Of a stretch of 64,000 bases of DNA, positions 46,310-59,994 are shown in pieces. This stretch comes from Paulownia fortunei. Lineage: Eukaryota; Streptophyta; Magnoliopsida; Lamiales; Paulowniaceae. The DNA is taken from assembly GCA_019321725.1 (NCBI GenBank), contig CM033115.1:7760673-7824672 (forward strand). The letters run 5' to 3'. Below the pieces are notes generated by a model. It ran no database searches and had not been told where the DNA came from. It saw nothing but the letters and a program-made list of their open reading frames with translations. The position numbers were made by a program, and so were the translations under genes. Numbering within the stretch: the stretch's first letter is position 1; every line of letters starts with the position of its first letter.

Positions 46310-48968
46310 TGTAATACCCAAGTCTCATAGTACTCACTTAGCCAATATGATTCATGCATTACGTGTTATTCATATGTTGATTGCTTGGTACTAACATGAA
46401 ATAGTTCATTTCATCCTATAATCGAATGTAATCGCTAAATGTCAAAACTCTTGTATGGGATTGGTTGTCGATATTCCCTAACCTAAGAAGGAAAATTAGG
46501 TTGATCAACATATTAAACGTCAATGGATTATGTGGTAGTTTTGAAAGTGTTAAAAGTGTTAGTAGTAAGCCTATATGGTATAATTTGATTTGATCAATGC
46601 ATTTCAAAAGTACATATTGGTAATTTGCATACTTGGGACATTAGATTATATATTTCAAAAGTGTTAGTACAAGTTTTATATGTACGTAAGATTATCAAAG
46701 TGCAATATTGACAATCATGCATGAACGGTTAGGAAATTAGGGTAGTAATTATTTATGGGACCATATGGCAGCTAAAATAGGTTGTAAATAGATGAATATA
46801 CATTGAATAACATGTGATTTAGGCTTCCAAAGGTGAGTGAAAATCAGATTTCACCACAAGTTACCACCTCAAGCTCTGGCCACGTCAAACTTAAGCACCT
46901 CAAGCTACCATCTCAAACCTTTCTTCATTCCTAAGCATGGAACCAAGACCAAAACTATTTTTTCTTAAGCTCTGTAAGTTGGCCCCAAGTGATTTCAAGA
47001 AAAAGAAAAGGCAAAGAAAGCAAAATGAAGTTGTAATCGTCAAGTAGAAGCTAAAAATTGTGCATTGGCGAGCTTCACTCATAGTTTTTGGCATAAATTA
47101 ATATTCTTTGAGGTTGTATGATTTAGAAAACTTGTATTCATGTTTATAATCATTTAAGGGTGTTATTTGTGGTGTTATAATGCATAAAATAATGATTTTT
47201 GGATGTAAAAACCTTAGAAGGAACCATTTAGGATAGAAACTGTGTGCATACTGATTTGTAATTTCTTATGCTTTAAATATGCATAATAGTTCCTTAGGAA
47301 AAACTTATATTTATCATCATAAATGAGTTTACACAGTTATAAATATAGGTTTGGATAGATTAGGAGTTGAAATAAGGAATGATAATTGAAGAGGTACTCA
47401 AAATTAAAACTATTAGAATTCCAGTTTTGGTGTTGTGTGAAAGGGCTTATTTTGCTGACATAAATCCATTATTTTGGTAGGGTTATGAAATGGTTACCTT
47501 CACATATGTGTTATCTAAGTATGGTAAAAATATGGGAGGAATTTAATATGCTTAAGAATGTTATAAACTTCATGGAACTCAATTAGACAACATAATGGAA
47601 TGAAAAATCTGAATCTATTCAATTTGATATTTCATCATGTTCCAACTCCTACATATTCATATTTAGTTCTAATGAATGAGAACCTATTTGTTATATACAT
47701 TGGGGTCATAATACTTCATTTAAATGAAGAGGATATCCATTATAGATGAGAAATCATGGTAATTTTGGGACTACTTTAGGTACTAGTTCGTAACTTGAAA
47801 GGCTTGATTGTTACCTAGTCAGTCACGATGTTCAAGGTCTTAGTATAAAATTATATGCATTTAACTTTCCAAATTAAGGATGGTTCTTGATGTTGAATAG
47901 TGTTAAAGGTTGTTTTCCATCTAAGGTTGAGGAAAAAGATTTAATACACCTAGAGTAAGCCCCCAACAAGGTCAAAGGTAAGTAAAATTCTATTTGCATC
48001 TACAATGCAAGGATATAGTATGTCTTGTTAGAGTAGTGCTTGACGGGGCAAATGATATGTCCATTCTTATACTCTTGTGAATCATTCTTATTCATATTAA
48101 TATCTTTTAAATAGCTATTGGGTGTAGTCGCACATATGATGGTGATCGTGGAATATACTCTAAGGCTGTGGTCTTAAAATATTTCAAGTTAAGGATCAAT
48201 GAGACGAGACATCATTAATTCCATTGACACTTGCCCATATAATACAGGCTTGAAAGAAGGATACCTCATTCCATGGCATTGGTGTGGAGACACTAGTGCA
48301 TGTATGCGGGTGCTTGTTAGGGAACAAGGACACTGAACTAACCCACCTAAAAATTTCCAATTGAAAATATTCTATTGTTGAATGAGAATTTTTTCATTAC
48401 GATAGTGCAAGAATTAGTCCTTGGACTTAAGGCACCATGTAATCTTATGCATGACACGTTGCACTTTGATGTATATCCTAATTGCATGCCAATCACAAGG
48501 GGTTTACATTGGGTGTAACATCTTCATGTATGGAGATTAATGAGTGGTCAACAAAGGATACATCTATCTAGATGAATAGGTGATTCTTCTATGTGTTCCA
48601 CTATACTTGACTTTAAAATCATTGGCCAAGGTTGGATGGAAATTAGACATGGGGTATTCTAATTATTCATCATCGAGTCAAGCTACTAGGAATGAAAATA
48701 TAGTTATTAATCTAATAGATTTTCGACTAATCATCCATGCTCTAGTCTCATTCGGGAGATTAGATGATGGAAGGATTATACTTGCATGGTATTTGTAATT
48801 GGAATAGGTTCACACATTCACCTAAGACTAGGAGTCATGGTGCATTGCTATGTGCTTTCCATGACTTATCGGTTCTTGGAATTAATAAATTGAATTAATT
48901 AATCAAAATAATTAATTCTTTAACTAAGTCACGAGAGTTATAAGCCCATGGCTATCTTAGAGTGAACC

Positions 48969-51661
48969 TGTGATACCCGAACCTCTCACTACTCACCTGG
49001 CCAAATATGATTCATGCATTACATGTTAATTATGTGCTATTTGTATTTATATTGACATCATATAATTCATTTTATTTTATACGGCATTCTTAATCATTAA
49101 ACTTAATTTTGAAGCTCTCGCACGGTGTTGATTATCGAATTCCCTAACCTAAATGGTCAATTCTATATTGGGATAAGAAGAAAATTAGGTATCAATATGA
49201 TTAATATTACTAGGTTACACATGATAATTTTTAGAAGTATTAAAAGTGTCACTAGTAAGTTTATACGGTTTAATTTGATTCGATCAAGTTATTCAAAAGT
49301 ATATATTGGTAAATTAACATACTTGGGATATTGGGCATGATATAATGTGATTTAAGTGGCATATTACAAGGTCAATATGTGCATATGATTTTTCATTTAA
49401 GAATCGGATGCCAATCGATTTAGAGATCAAACGAATGATTAAGAAATTAGGGTAGAATTATTATCCGATCATATGAAAATTAAAATGGGTTGTAAATAGA
49501 TAAATCAATAATGAGAAAAACTATATTACATATGTATAAGGTGCGTGTAATATCATATTTGAACCACCACTTGACACCTCAAACTTTGCCAACTCAAGCT
49601 ACCACCTCAACATTTCTTCTTTTCTTTCCTTGAACCATGACCAAAAACCATTTTTGAGCTATTTCATCTTCAAAACCTCTATATTAAATTTTAGAAGTTT
49701 CCCCCAAGTGATTCCAAGTAAAGAAAAAAGTGAAGGAAGCAAAGGGAAGTAAGGAAGAGCAAGTAGAAGTTTAAAATTGTGCATAGGTGAGCTTAACTCA
49801 TGTTTTTGATTTAAGTTCTTGAACTGTTTGAGGGCTTATAATTTTTAAAGCTTCTATTATTTTTTATAATCATGTTAGGATGTTATCTATGCTCTTATAA
49901 TTCACAAAAGAAGGATTTTTAGTTGCAAAATTGTAATAGAAATCAATAGGGACATAAACTGTATACTTGCTAGTTTTTGTTTTTAAAACTTTATATATGT
50001 ATAATAACTTGATTAAAACCTATATATTTCACCATATATATGCTTATATATGATTTTAGGGGATTTATGTAAGTTTGTAGAGGTTATAAATTGAAATATG
50101 GTTTGATATTTAAAGAGACACTCAAAATTGTCATTATAGAACTTACAGTTTTGTGTTGTGATAAGTAGGCTGGTTTTGCTGAGGTAAATCAGTGATTTTA
50201 GGTAATTATAAAATATTATTACATTTATCTACATGTCAGCTAAATGTGGTAAAAATTTGGGAGTGATTGGATATGCTTAGAGATATCAAAATTATCATGC
50301 AACTAAATTGGTCAGTAAGAAAATATGAAAATGTGAATCTGACCCATTTGATAACTTAGCATGTTTCAACCTAAACATGTTGCTATTGATTTCTAAAAAT
50401 TAGGTAGATGCTATTAGAGTGACAATACTTCAATTACCTGATGTTTACATGTATCTAAGATGAGAAATTAAGGTATTTGAGAGACTATATTGGGTTCTAG
50501 TTTGTGAAAGTTTGATTGTTACCTAGATAGTTTGGTGTTTGAGGTCTTAGTATGAGATTTTATACTTTTAACTTGCCAAATTGGGAATGGTGCTTGATGT
50601 TGGGTAATATTACAGGTGATTTTACATCTGAGGTTGGAGAGAAATACTAAACAAATCTAGACTAAGCCACCAACCAAGTGAAAGGTAAGTAAAGATTCAT
50701 TTGCAACTACAATGCATAGACATAGTAAATGTGTGATTTATATGTAATATCATAGATCAGATGTGCATAACAGATGGCACACATTACTGTCATTCATGTC
50801 AATTGAGCATACATACATGGTCATTGGCATGTGCATGCATCATAAATGAGCATTGTGATAAATCTTGTATTGCACGGCATAATTTTGAGAAAGAAAAATA
50901 TTTTGCTAACCACTACTAGTGCACCAAAGCATGCTTGGATTTGCATGGTTGTATGCATGGATTTGCAAGTTCGCGTGCATGGATTTGCATGCTTATAAGT
51001 ATACATGGGTTTGCATGCTTATATCATTATTGGTCGTTGGATTATGGCGGTGTGTAGAGCTCTTTTCCGGTGTATGGGATAGTAGCATTGGTTAGAGGCC
51101 CAAGAAAGAAATAATTTTGAGAGAAATGTTTTGATGCATGGAATTGCATTGTGGGCATAGCATTTTGAGATGCATGACTTGATATTCTGGATTATTCTTT
51201 GACATGCATAATATTTACTTGCTGAACATTAGCTCATATAGTTTATACATTATAGGTGAGCATGATGATGCTTCAAGCATCTTTTGTTGGTTGGACGGTT
51301 ATTGGAGCTCCTGCAGATGTCTGAGGGTATGTGTACATGGATGACAACCTGTTAGGCTATTTTGTTGACTTATTATATTCTAAGTTTGTTGTATTATATT
51401 TTAAAACTGGTACTATATTTCACTTTTAAAACTTTATGTAAACAAGTAAATATTATGGTCATTATGGATATTATGCTTTTATATAAATATTGATCCTGCT
51501 ACATATAGGACATATGTGACGAAGTATTTTAAATAGGGTTGTGTATGTAAAAAGTAGTTTATCTTTTTTTAAAGTGTTACAAAAAAAAATCGCACGTACA
51601 CACAAGTTCTATCATGTCAAAATTATACTTTACATATAGTTATTGAGTAGTGGGTGTTACA
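48969..51661 (+). repeat. Family-B gypsy solo LTR nested in the Copia-C 5' LTR
   Basis: It begins TGTGATACCCGAAC and ends GTGGGTGTTACA, with the 5-base duplication GAACC on each side (48964-48968 and 51662-51666). It contains the GAACATTAGCTCAT--AGTT block near 51222, typical of the transcribed LTR region, and a 24-base-type tandem array at 50930-51022. Other copia LTRs (39022, about 42338) show the target uninterrupted. It is the youngest layer of the nest by position. Confidence 0.94.
50930..51022 (+). repeat. Short tandem array of GCATGGATTTGCATG-type units
   Basis: Four imperfect units of about 22-26 bases share the core CATGGATTTGCA (CATGCTTGGATTTGCATG, CATGGATTTGCAAG, CATGGATTTGCATG, CATGGGTTTGCATG). 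They lie within the family-B solo LTR, upstream of the GCTCAT block. The family-B LTRs at 2906 and 59705 have only single related motifs here. Confidence 0.8.
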
Positions 51662-52769
51662 GAACCTAAGAGGTTACACACAAAACTTGGACAAGTCCAT
51701 TTCTAACCTAGAAATTAATTCAAGTGTTGGATTAAATTAATTAATATGATTAATTAATGGGGCTTAAATTTATTCAAGTGTGGAATTAATTTAATTTATT
51801 AATTGAATTAATTGATTGGACCTAATTGGATTAGGGAGCTCAATTGGAATATTTAATTAATTGATTGGATCAATTGATTAAGATGGGCTTAATTAATTAG
51901 ATGAATTAATTTAATTAATTGAATCGATTAAACTAGGGTCTAATTGATTAATTAGGCCTAGGCCCATTAGGTGTGGCCTTGTAGGAAGCCTATTAGGAAA
52001 TTAGATTGAGAATCTAATTCCTAGAGGAAGTTGGATTGAGAATTCAATTCCTTACAGGTAATAAGAAAAAAGAAAAGTCTTTATGATATAAGGAAAATTC
52101 CTAAAAGAGTTGTAGATAAAAAAGGAAGAAGAGTCCTACCTGGAAAGGATTTTGGACATTTTAGGGGACTTTTTACTCCATATTTTTGTGGGAAAAGGGT
52201 GAAAAAATGGCCCTTCTCTCTTCAAGAAAAATGGTTTTCTTCATATCTAAAAATTCATCCCTTCTTTCGTTTTTAATCTCCAAAAGTTCGCCAACCTTTT
52301 ACCTAGTTTAAATCTTGATTCAATTGTTGAATTAAGAATTAAATTAAACACCTAAAACACTAATTGTTAGTGTGTTCTTGTTCCAATTAAAATCATTCTA
52401 GGATAGAATTATCGAATCGAAAACTACTAACATAGGATTCAGTTTCGATTGAGCATCCAATATGTGGATACCATTAGATGGATAACATTTGTGATCTTAT
52501 AAGCGAATCAGTTTTCAATCAAAGGGGTTTGAATTGAAGAACTTGGAAATTCATTCATGTTGATAACGATTTGAATCATTTCAATCCCTACATCAGCCGG
52601 AGTGCAAATCAAAGTAAGGGTTTTGCTTTAAGTATCAGAAAACACACAACTAGTAATTGCAAAAGGGTTCTCGGATTAGTTTTATTACATGTGATGTAAT
52701 GTATATTTATGTTGTTGAAAACAAATTAAATTCTACTATACATTTATCGGGATTGCATAAATCCAACAA

Positions 52770-52782
52770 TGGTATCAGAGCC
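52770..52782 (+). other. Copia-C primer-binding site
   Basis: TGGTATCAGAGCC lies one base after the LTR end. This is the unmutated plant initiator-Met-tRNA complement. It fixes LTR end and strand. Confidence 0.93.
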
Positions 52783-54740
52783 AAGGTTCGTGTATTTTTG
52801 ACACTTTTCGATTATGTTTATTTAATATATGTGATAAATTAATTATTTATATGTGTGATTGATTTTGAATAAATTAATTTCTTTATTTGGGATTAATATT
52901 ATTAATTGTTTTAAATGTTAAAATGATTTAAGAAATAATATGAATTAAGAAATTGAATTTCTTGGTTTAAGAATTTCAATATTTGTGAAATCTTGAATTT
53001 CTTAATCTAGACAATTCCAAGATTTGTGAAATTTTAAATTTCTTGAAATGTGGTAAGAAAAAAAAAAGATAGATTTCTTAATCAAGAAAATTAATTTTTT
53101 GATCAATTTTTCAATATTTCTTGATGAGATTAAGAAATCAATAATTCTTGATGAGATCAAGAAACTAAGTAATCAAGATTTTGTGAAAACCATGAATCTT
53201 GATAACAACAACAAAAAAAATTAAGTTGTTGACCACCCGACGTGTGACGTTAGGTGGGTTGCCAGCCACCAACGTGCGGGGGTTGGGTCACCCTTCGGCA
53301 CCCAATGTGTGGGCTACCAACCACCCGACGTGCGATGTCAGGTGGGCTACCGGCCATCCAATGTGCGGGTGACCGCGCTCGACGTCATTATGTAATTATT
53401 ACGTAAAATTTATGATTTTTCATTTTAAAATTAAATGTTAATTTTAATTTTTGAAAATTTATTTTTCATAAAAATCCCAAATTTGAAAGAAATTACATAT
53501 AACATAATTAGTAAATTTATATACTATCATTATCATGTGATGATTTAAGTTAAGCATGTTAGTTGGATGATCATAGAGCCTGGGCCAATGTGATTGATTT
53601 AATTTTATGCATAATTGGTTATTTTGAGTTTTAATTTCAATGAGGCCTGCGAGTCTCACCTTTCTCTGGTTTATTCTTGATGTACTTCTTTCTCCCTTAT
53701 ATGTACCTCCTCTTGGAATTGTTCCAAGGTTTCTTGTAGTTTTAACAAATGTAATAAGAGTATAATTAGGTGGTGAGGTGTATTTTTTTGTAATTTGGCA
53801 AACATTACAAGAAGATAAAATGAAGACGGAGGTAAAATGAGGCATCAAGGCCCATGAATGTGTAGGATATATTTATATAATAGATTGGTCCATTTACATT
53901 TTAATTATCATCCCTTAGATTGACCCTGATCCACTTTGGCTTGAGTGGATTGCATAGGACTAAAGACTCATGATCATCTATTTATTTTAGTATGTATGTG
54001 ATGCATGGTGCGTTTAGTGCCTCCTCATGATGTATGCTTATCGTCGTTAGGATAGTGAACATTAAATAAACAAGAAAAAAAATGATGAGATCTTGTATAA
54101 TAAATCTACTATGATCCTCACTTGAAAATGTTTAATGTTGAGAACCTTTATTGGTTCGATATCAAGCATAAATGGGTAATATTGAGTAGGACCTAATCAC
54201 CCATGTCTTCCATCAAATATAGTGGCATGCCAATACGCTACCACATTTAGTCGTGGGATGTGCTAAGTATTGGCAAGCTGTGACCACTACTAAGCATTGA
54301 GATGCCCATGGGGTAGACTTGTCTTTATCATTTGCCATGAGTCATGGGACATTTAGATGCTCCATCTACATAGACATTTGATGGGTAATGCTCGATACTT
54401 AGTACCATATGGGCTCATAAAATTAGGGTTATGGGAAAAGGTGAGACAAAATAACTTGAGGGTTGCATGGGGATGCAATTGCTAAAATTGTTAGATATCT
54501 TTTAGTTTTATCATATGAGCTCATAAAATTAGGGTGTATGGCAAGGCTAGTTGGACCTCTAGCTACTAGGAAATTGGATTTCTCAAATTTTCATCTAGAG
54601 GGTGATGGGATTTGAATAAAATAGTGGGATACATTTATGATTAAAGACCATATCATAAATAGTTATTAGTTGAATGAATGCTTAAATTTCTGCCTCTATA
54701 GGATAATGGTTATCGCTAATAATTTCACATGGGATAATCT
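52783..54740 (+). other. Copia-C leader region, no coding sequence recognised
   Basis: About 2 kb of leader-type sequence is shared in pieces with Copia-1 (33763-34650) and Copia-2 (40143-41590), such as GATGAGATCTTGTATAATA, a GTCGTGGGATGTGCTAAG block and GGGCTCATAAAATTAGGGT. It contains a GC-rich, hairpin-prone island at 53231-53385. I cannot recognise gag in it. A 129-codon open stretch on the minus strand at 53459-53848 has no protein features and is taken as chance. Confidence 0.6.
53231..53385 (+). repeat. GC-rich repeat island in the Copia-C leader
   Basis: About five variable units share CCACC or CACCC followed by (G)A-CGTG or AATGTG. The longest, at 53233 and 53321, are near-identical and 88 bases apart (CCACCCGACGTGYGAYGT). 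Each can fold on itself, because CCACC pairs with GGTGG and ACGT with ACGT. Base composition contrasts sharply with the AT-rich surroundings. Confidence 0.7.
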
Positions 54741-57228
54741 AGACAAACTAATAAACTTAATAACTCAATATAGATGTTTTTCACCATTGTGGATATTTAA
54801 GGCATAGAAAGAAAACACAAGTATTGACTTGCTTAATTAAATTAGAAGAGCTTCTAATTCAAGATTACACTTTGTTGATATCAACATTAAGGTTGATAAA
54901 TTTTTCTTTGGTATCGGATATGATCACATCTTTGCAAGGGGTTACAGTGGATGATAAGAAAATGGAGACTAAGACAAAGTACGATTCTTAAGCTTCATAA
55001 TAAAGTAAGTGTTGCTTTATTGGCTATATGAATGATTCACTTAACACTGGATGGAATTAGGATAGTATCAGTTACTTATCTTTGCTATATTGACAAATGA
55101 ACTAAACAATCCCAACATTCCATGCTACATAATCAACAAAGTAACATAAGAATTAGATAATTAAAAGAGTGCATACTTGTGGTAAGCTAGATTAAGTCAT
55201 CTAAAGAAAGAGTTCACAAGATGGTAGATTTACTCTACTTTCTGGACTTGCATGAGGTGCCAACATGTGAATCTTATCTCAAGGAAAACATAACTAAATC
55301 ACCATTTGTGGGATAAATGGAGCAGACCACATCTTTGGATGTGATCCAAAGAGACGTAAGCAGTTCACTAAGTGTTAGTGCACAAGCCAACTATTCTTAC
55401 TTCATTATTCTAAGATCCTTTGAATGGTTCAAAGAATTTAGGCATGAAGTATAGAATTAAACTGACCAAAATATTAAATTCATCGATGTGATCGAGGAAG
55501 AAAATACTAAGTTGGTAAGTTCTTGATTATCTAATGGAAAATTAGATTCTCACTTTAAGTGAATCCTAGTTAAGTTTCACTTATTTCCTACATTCTAGGA
55601 ATTCACCCTAGAATCAACGATATTCTTATCAAGTAAGAAAATTAATTAAGTCGGTGCCCAAAACATCATATGGATATGATGTGGCAAAAGACCCCCTACA
55701 TATATACCTAAGGGTATAAATGGGCCTGCTTCTTTAAAGCGGTTAGTGGGAGATAATAAGATGGATGTCAATCCATCTTATGCAATTTTGTGGGATATCT
55801 AAGAACAAAGGAGTTTGTTTTATAGGCATATCATCTTCTTGAGAAGAAATTTCTATTAGATAGAGAAATGGCCAGATCATAGGGCTTGAAGGACTTCAAG
55901 GACCACAGTTTGTCCCACAAGTTACAATGGTGCATGAACAAATTGCTAAAACTTCTAGTATACAACCTCCAATGAGATCAGAAAGGATCTCGAGGCCACT
56001 TATATGATAAGAACCTCTTACTAGAGAGCAGCAAGGAGGATCTCTTTTTTTAAATATTGATCTAACTAAGGAGTAAGATGTGTGACATCAATTTGGGAAG
56101 ATGAAAAAAGGTCATATAATCTGAAATAGACTTAATGTACTCCAACAAGGTTTAACTTTGGTGGGCCTAATAGTCAGAATGGTTCCCATTGGTTGCAAAC
56201 GGGTCTATAAATATAAATTGAAGAACATAGGGAGGTGGTGACCTATAAAGGCATAATTGGTAGCAAAGTGTTGTGCTTAAAGTCAAGGTATTGACTATTG
56301 AGGACACCTTTTACCAGATGTGATGCTAAAGTCCATTCAGATTAAGCTGGCTATATTTATGTATTACAACTACTAGATGTGGCAAAGGGATGTGAAGACC
56401 ACTTTTCTTAATAGGGGTACTAAGAATGGAATATAAGTTAAGTAGACTGAGGTCTTCATACCAAACAGAAGTAAGCAAAAGGTTTGCGAGTTTTGGAGAT
56501 TCGTTAAGGACTTAAAATAAATTTCCCAAATATGGATGTGAATGAGACATATGAATATAAGAGCTTTAGTGGGAGTATGGTGATGATTGTTGTGTTTTAC
56601 GATGATAACATTTTACTCACAGGGATGATGTAGGAATGTTGCAGTCAATTGAGACTTGTTATCTACAAAGTTCTCCAAGAGGGATTTGAGGGAAGCATCC
56701 CAGGGATTAGGGATTGAGATCCATAGAGAGAGATCTGAAAGGATGTTTGGACTATCCTAAATCTAAGTAGATAGTTAGATGCTAAAAAGGTTTGGCATGG
56801 AAGTATTCTAGGAGAGATTCTTATTTTTAAGTCATGGGATTTCATATTTTTAAGTTTACTTCCCCAAGGACTTTTAAAAGAAAGAGATAACTCACATACT
56901 TTATGCATCCTTGATAGGAAGCATAAAATGTGCAAATCTATGTATAACATTTGATATCAGAAATACTCTGAGTGTCACGAGCATATATCAGCCAATACAA
57001 TGCGAAAAGCATTAGAAGCTATAAAGATGATCTTTAGTGCTTATGAAGCACTAAGAATTTTTTATTGGAGTATGGTTATGGATAACTAAAATTAAGATGC
57101 TTCATCTAGTTTTTAGTCTAAAGTAGATGACTTTCAGTCTATGTCTAGATTCATGTTCATTCTAAATAGTGGGATGGTTAGTTGGAAATAGTTTTAAGCT
57201 TGTAACAACCATGGATTTAACCACCGTG
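54741..57228 (+). pseudogene. Copia-C protease, integrase, RT and RNase H relics
   Basis: In order: a degenerate knuckle and protease (54770-55080, with CDHIFA-G where D-GC-HIC is usual), the YLWHARL-H remnant (55165) and the TCESYLKEN-T block (55265). LIHTDVCG is replaced by decayed codons near 55330; the GEFLIYL--N block (55530) and SILCNFVGY (55755) follow. RT is readable at 56190-56420 and 56550-56620, where the active site is FY-DD with the usual Val codon missing. KFSKRDLREAS and GLGIEIHRERSERMFGLS lie at 56670-56755. The RNase H tail is at 57185-57228. It is thoroughly broken. Confidence 0.85.
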
Positions 57229-57230
57229 AT

Positions 57231-57700
57231 TGAATATATCGAGGCATGTGATGCTGCAAAAATGGACTGTTTGGATAGAGAACTCAATCCAAGTGTTGGA
57301 TATAGTTCTAACCATTATTGATTAAGTACTGGAGTATTGTGATAACAATGGGGGCTATTGCACAAGCAAATAAGCCAAGATCTCATCAAAGGATCTGAAA
57401 AAAAAAATAGATTAGTGATACTATGATTCTAAAAATTATTGGTGAGGCAACATCAATGTGGAAAGATTCAAGCACTATGATTGAATATATCGAGGCATGC
57501 GATGCTGCGAAAATGGACTATTTGGATAGGGAACTCAATCCAAGTGTTGGATATAGTTACAACCATTGTTGATTAAGTACTAGAGTATTGTGATAACAAT
57601 AGAGGCTATTGCACAAGCAAATAAGCTAAGATCTCATCAAAGGATCCAAGATTCTAAAAATTATTGGTGAGGCAACATCAACGTGGAAAGATTTACCTCA
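57231..57700 (+). repeat. Imperfect tandem duplication of about 251 bases
   Basis: TGAATATATCGAGGCATG starts at 57231 and again at 57482, and the following 230 or so bases match with scattered changes (both copies contain GGAACTCAATCCAAG and GCACAAGCAAATAAGC). The first copy has an extra A-rich insert (about 57399-57415). The unit overlaps the RNase H C-terminus (IEYIEACDAAK). It lies just before the 3' LTR. Confidence 0.9.
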
Positions 57701-57802
57701 GCAAAAAATATAGCAGGCCCACTGATATAATCCTTTAGATAACTATTTGAATGACATCTTGTGGAAGATGGGCCTTTATACAAGGGCAATTGTCTCTAAA
57801 GT

Positions 57803-57813
57803 AAATAAGAGAT
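57803..57813 (+). other. Copia-C polypurine tract
   Basis: AAATAAGAGAT directly precedes the 3' LTR. The common copia form is AGTGGGAGAT, so the tract is recognisable but decayed by G-to-A changes. Confidence 0.65.
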
Positions 57814-59704
57814 TGTTAGAGTAGTGCTTAATGATCTAAATGATTTGACCGTTCTTATACTCTTGCGAATTATTCTAATTTATATTAATATCATTTAAAT
57901 GGCAATCTTTATCTTAAATCCATCATAAGAATTAGATGAAGCCCTTAGATCACACATAGCTATGGAGCGTGGTCGCACATAAGATGGTGATCGTGAAATA
58001 TGCTTCTAAGATTGTGGTCTTAAAACTTTCAAGTTAAGGATCAATGAGATAGGACATCATTGATCCCATTGAGACTCACACATACGATACAGGCTCGAAA
58101 GGAGGATATATCATTCCATGGGCAATTATGTGGAGACACTAGTACATGTATGTGGGTGCTTGTTAGGAAACAAGGACACTGAACTACCCCACCTAAAAAT
58201 TCTCAATTGGAAATATTCTATTGTCGAATGGGAATTTCCTTGTTACAATAGTGTAAGAATTAGTCCTTGGACTTGAGGCACCACAGTAATCTTATGCATG
58301 ACATGTTGCACTTTGATGTATATACTGATTGCATGCCAATCACAAAAGGTTTATATTAGGTGTAACATCTTCATGTATGGAGATTAATGAGTGGCCAACA
58401 AAGGATCTATCACCTATCTAGATGAATAGGTGAATCTTCTATGTGTTCCACTATACTTGACTCTAAAATCGTTGGCCAAGGTTGGATAGAAATTAGACGT
58501 GGGGTATTCTAATTGTTCATCAACAAGTCAAACTACTAGGAATGGAAACATAGTTATTAAGCTAATGCAGTTTTGACTAATCATCCATGTCGCAGGCTCA
58601 AATAATCTTCCATGCCCCTAGAAATTAATCCAAGTATTGGATTAAATTAATTAATATGATTAAATAATGGGGCTTGATTTAATTCAAGTGTGGAATTGAT
58701 TCAATTAATTAATTGAATTAATTGATTGGACCTAATTAGATTAGGGAGCCCAATTGAAATATTTAATTAATTGATTTGATCAATCAATTAAGATGGACCT
58801 AATTAATTAGATAAATTAATTTAATTAATTAGATTAACTAAACTAGAGCCTATGTCTATTAGGTGTAGGCTTGTAGGAAGCCCATTAGAAAATTAGATTG
58901 GGAATCCAATTCCTAGAGAAAGTTGGATTGAGAATTCATTTCCTTAGAGGTAATAAGGAGAAAGGAAAGTCCTTATGACATAACAAAACTTCCTAAAAAA
59001 GTTGGAGATACGAAAAGAAGAAGAGTTCTACATAGAAAGGACTTATGGTAACCTTTATTGGCAAACTTTTTGGAAATTTTTACGGGACTTTTTAGTACAG
59101 ATTTTTGATGGAAAAAAGTGAACAAAAAGCCCTTCTCTCTTGAAGAAAAATGGTTTTCTTCATCTCCAAAAATTCATCCCTTCTTTTCCTTTCAATCTCC
59201 AAAAGTTCACCAACCTTTTACGTAGTTTAATTCTTAATTCAATTGTTGAATTAGGAATTAAATTAAACACCTAAAACACTAATTGTTAGTGTGTTCTTGT
59301 TCCAAATAAAATCATTCTAGGATAGAATTATCGAATCAAAAACTACTAGTAATGATTCGATTGTGAGTGGGCATCCATGGTGTAGATACCATTAGAGGGA
59401 TAACAATTGGGATCTTATAAGTGAATCAATTTCTAATTAAAGGGGTTTGAATTGAAGAACTTGGAGATTCATTCATGTTGGGATAACGATTTGATTCATT
59501 TCAATCCCTACATCAACTGAAGAGCAAATCAATGTATGGGTTTCTGAAACCTTCTTGCTTTAAGTATCAGAAAATGCACAACTGAGTAATTGCAAAAGGG
59601 TTCCAAGATTAGTTTTATTACAGGTGATGTAATGTATATTTATGTTTTTGAAAACTTTTAAATTCAACTATGTATACATTTTCCGGGATTACATAAACTT
59701 AACA
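57814..59704 (+). repeat. Copia-C 3' LTR
   Basis: It starts TGTTAGAGTAGTGC and ends AAACTTAACA. It matches the 5' LTR but lacks about 300 bases in the middle: around 58590-58620 the two flanking parts are joined. AATTAATT block at 58620-58830. Confidence 0.9.
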
Positions 59705-59994
59705 TGTCTTGAGGTATTTATACTAAATGTGGTGATGACATTTGAATATGTATGATGACAAGCAGACTATGTAACTTATGATATTGAGAATGCTTGGAAG
59801 ATGTTTAGAGAAAAATGACTTGCATTCATATCATTCATGAGCATTTGCACATGCATGCATGATATAAGCAAAATTGAGATCTTGGTTTGCACGACATACT
59901 TTGAGAATGGATTATGTTACAAAGATGTTTGTTGGCCAGTACTAGTGCACCGAGGCATGCAAGACATGCTTATGTTATATTTTAGGCACCAACT

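Larger units (their letters stand above)
48026..52768 (+). repeat. Copia-C 5' LTR (interrupted)
   Basis: It starts TGTTAGAGTAGTGC and ends AAATCCAACA. Without the inserted solo LTR and one GAACC copy it is about 2045 bases, close to the 2053 of the Copia-2 LTR. The AATTAATT block is at 51720-51960. Confidence 0.9.
48026..59704 (+). mobile_element. Copia-C, two-LTR copia element with a nested solo LTR
   Basis: The 5' LTR (48026-52768) is interrupted at 48969-51661. The PBS is at 52770-52782, the internal region reaches 57813 and the 3' LTR is 57814-59704. TGTCT lies on both sides (48021-48025 and 59705-59709), a perfect 5-base duplication. The internal region keeps traces of protease, integrase, RT and RNase H in copia order, all broken. 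The target was a family-B LTR; the LTR at 8000-10075 retains the same site unbroken. Confidence 0.93.

Noticed and set aside
53459..53848. Minus-strand 129-codon open frame, long for this window
   Set aside because: Lies in the copia leader, which is similar at nucleotide level in other copies without being open; no domain features.
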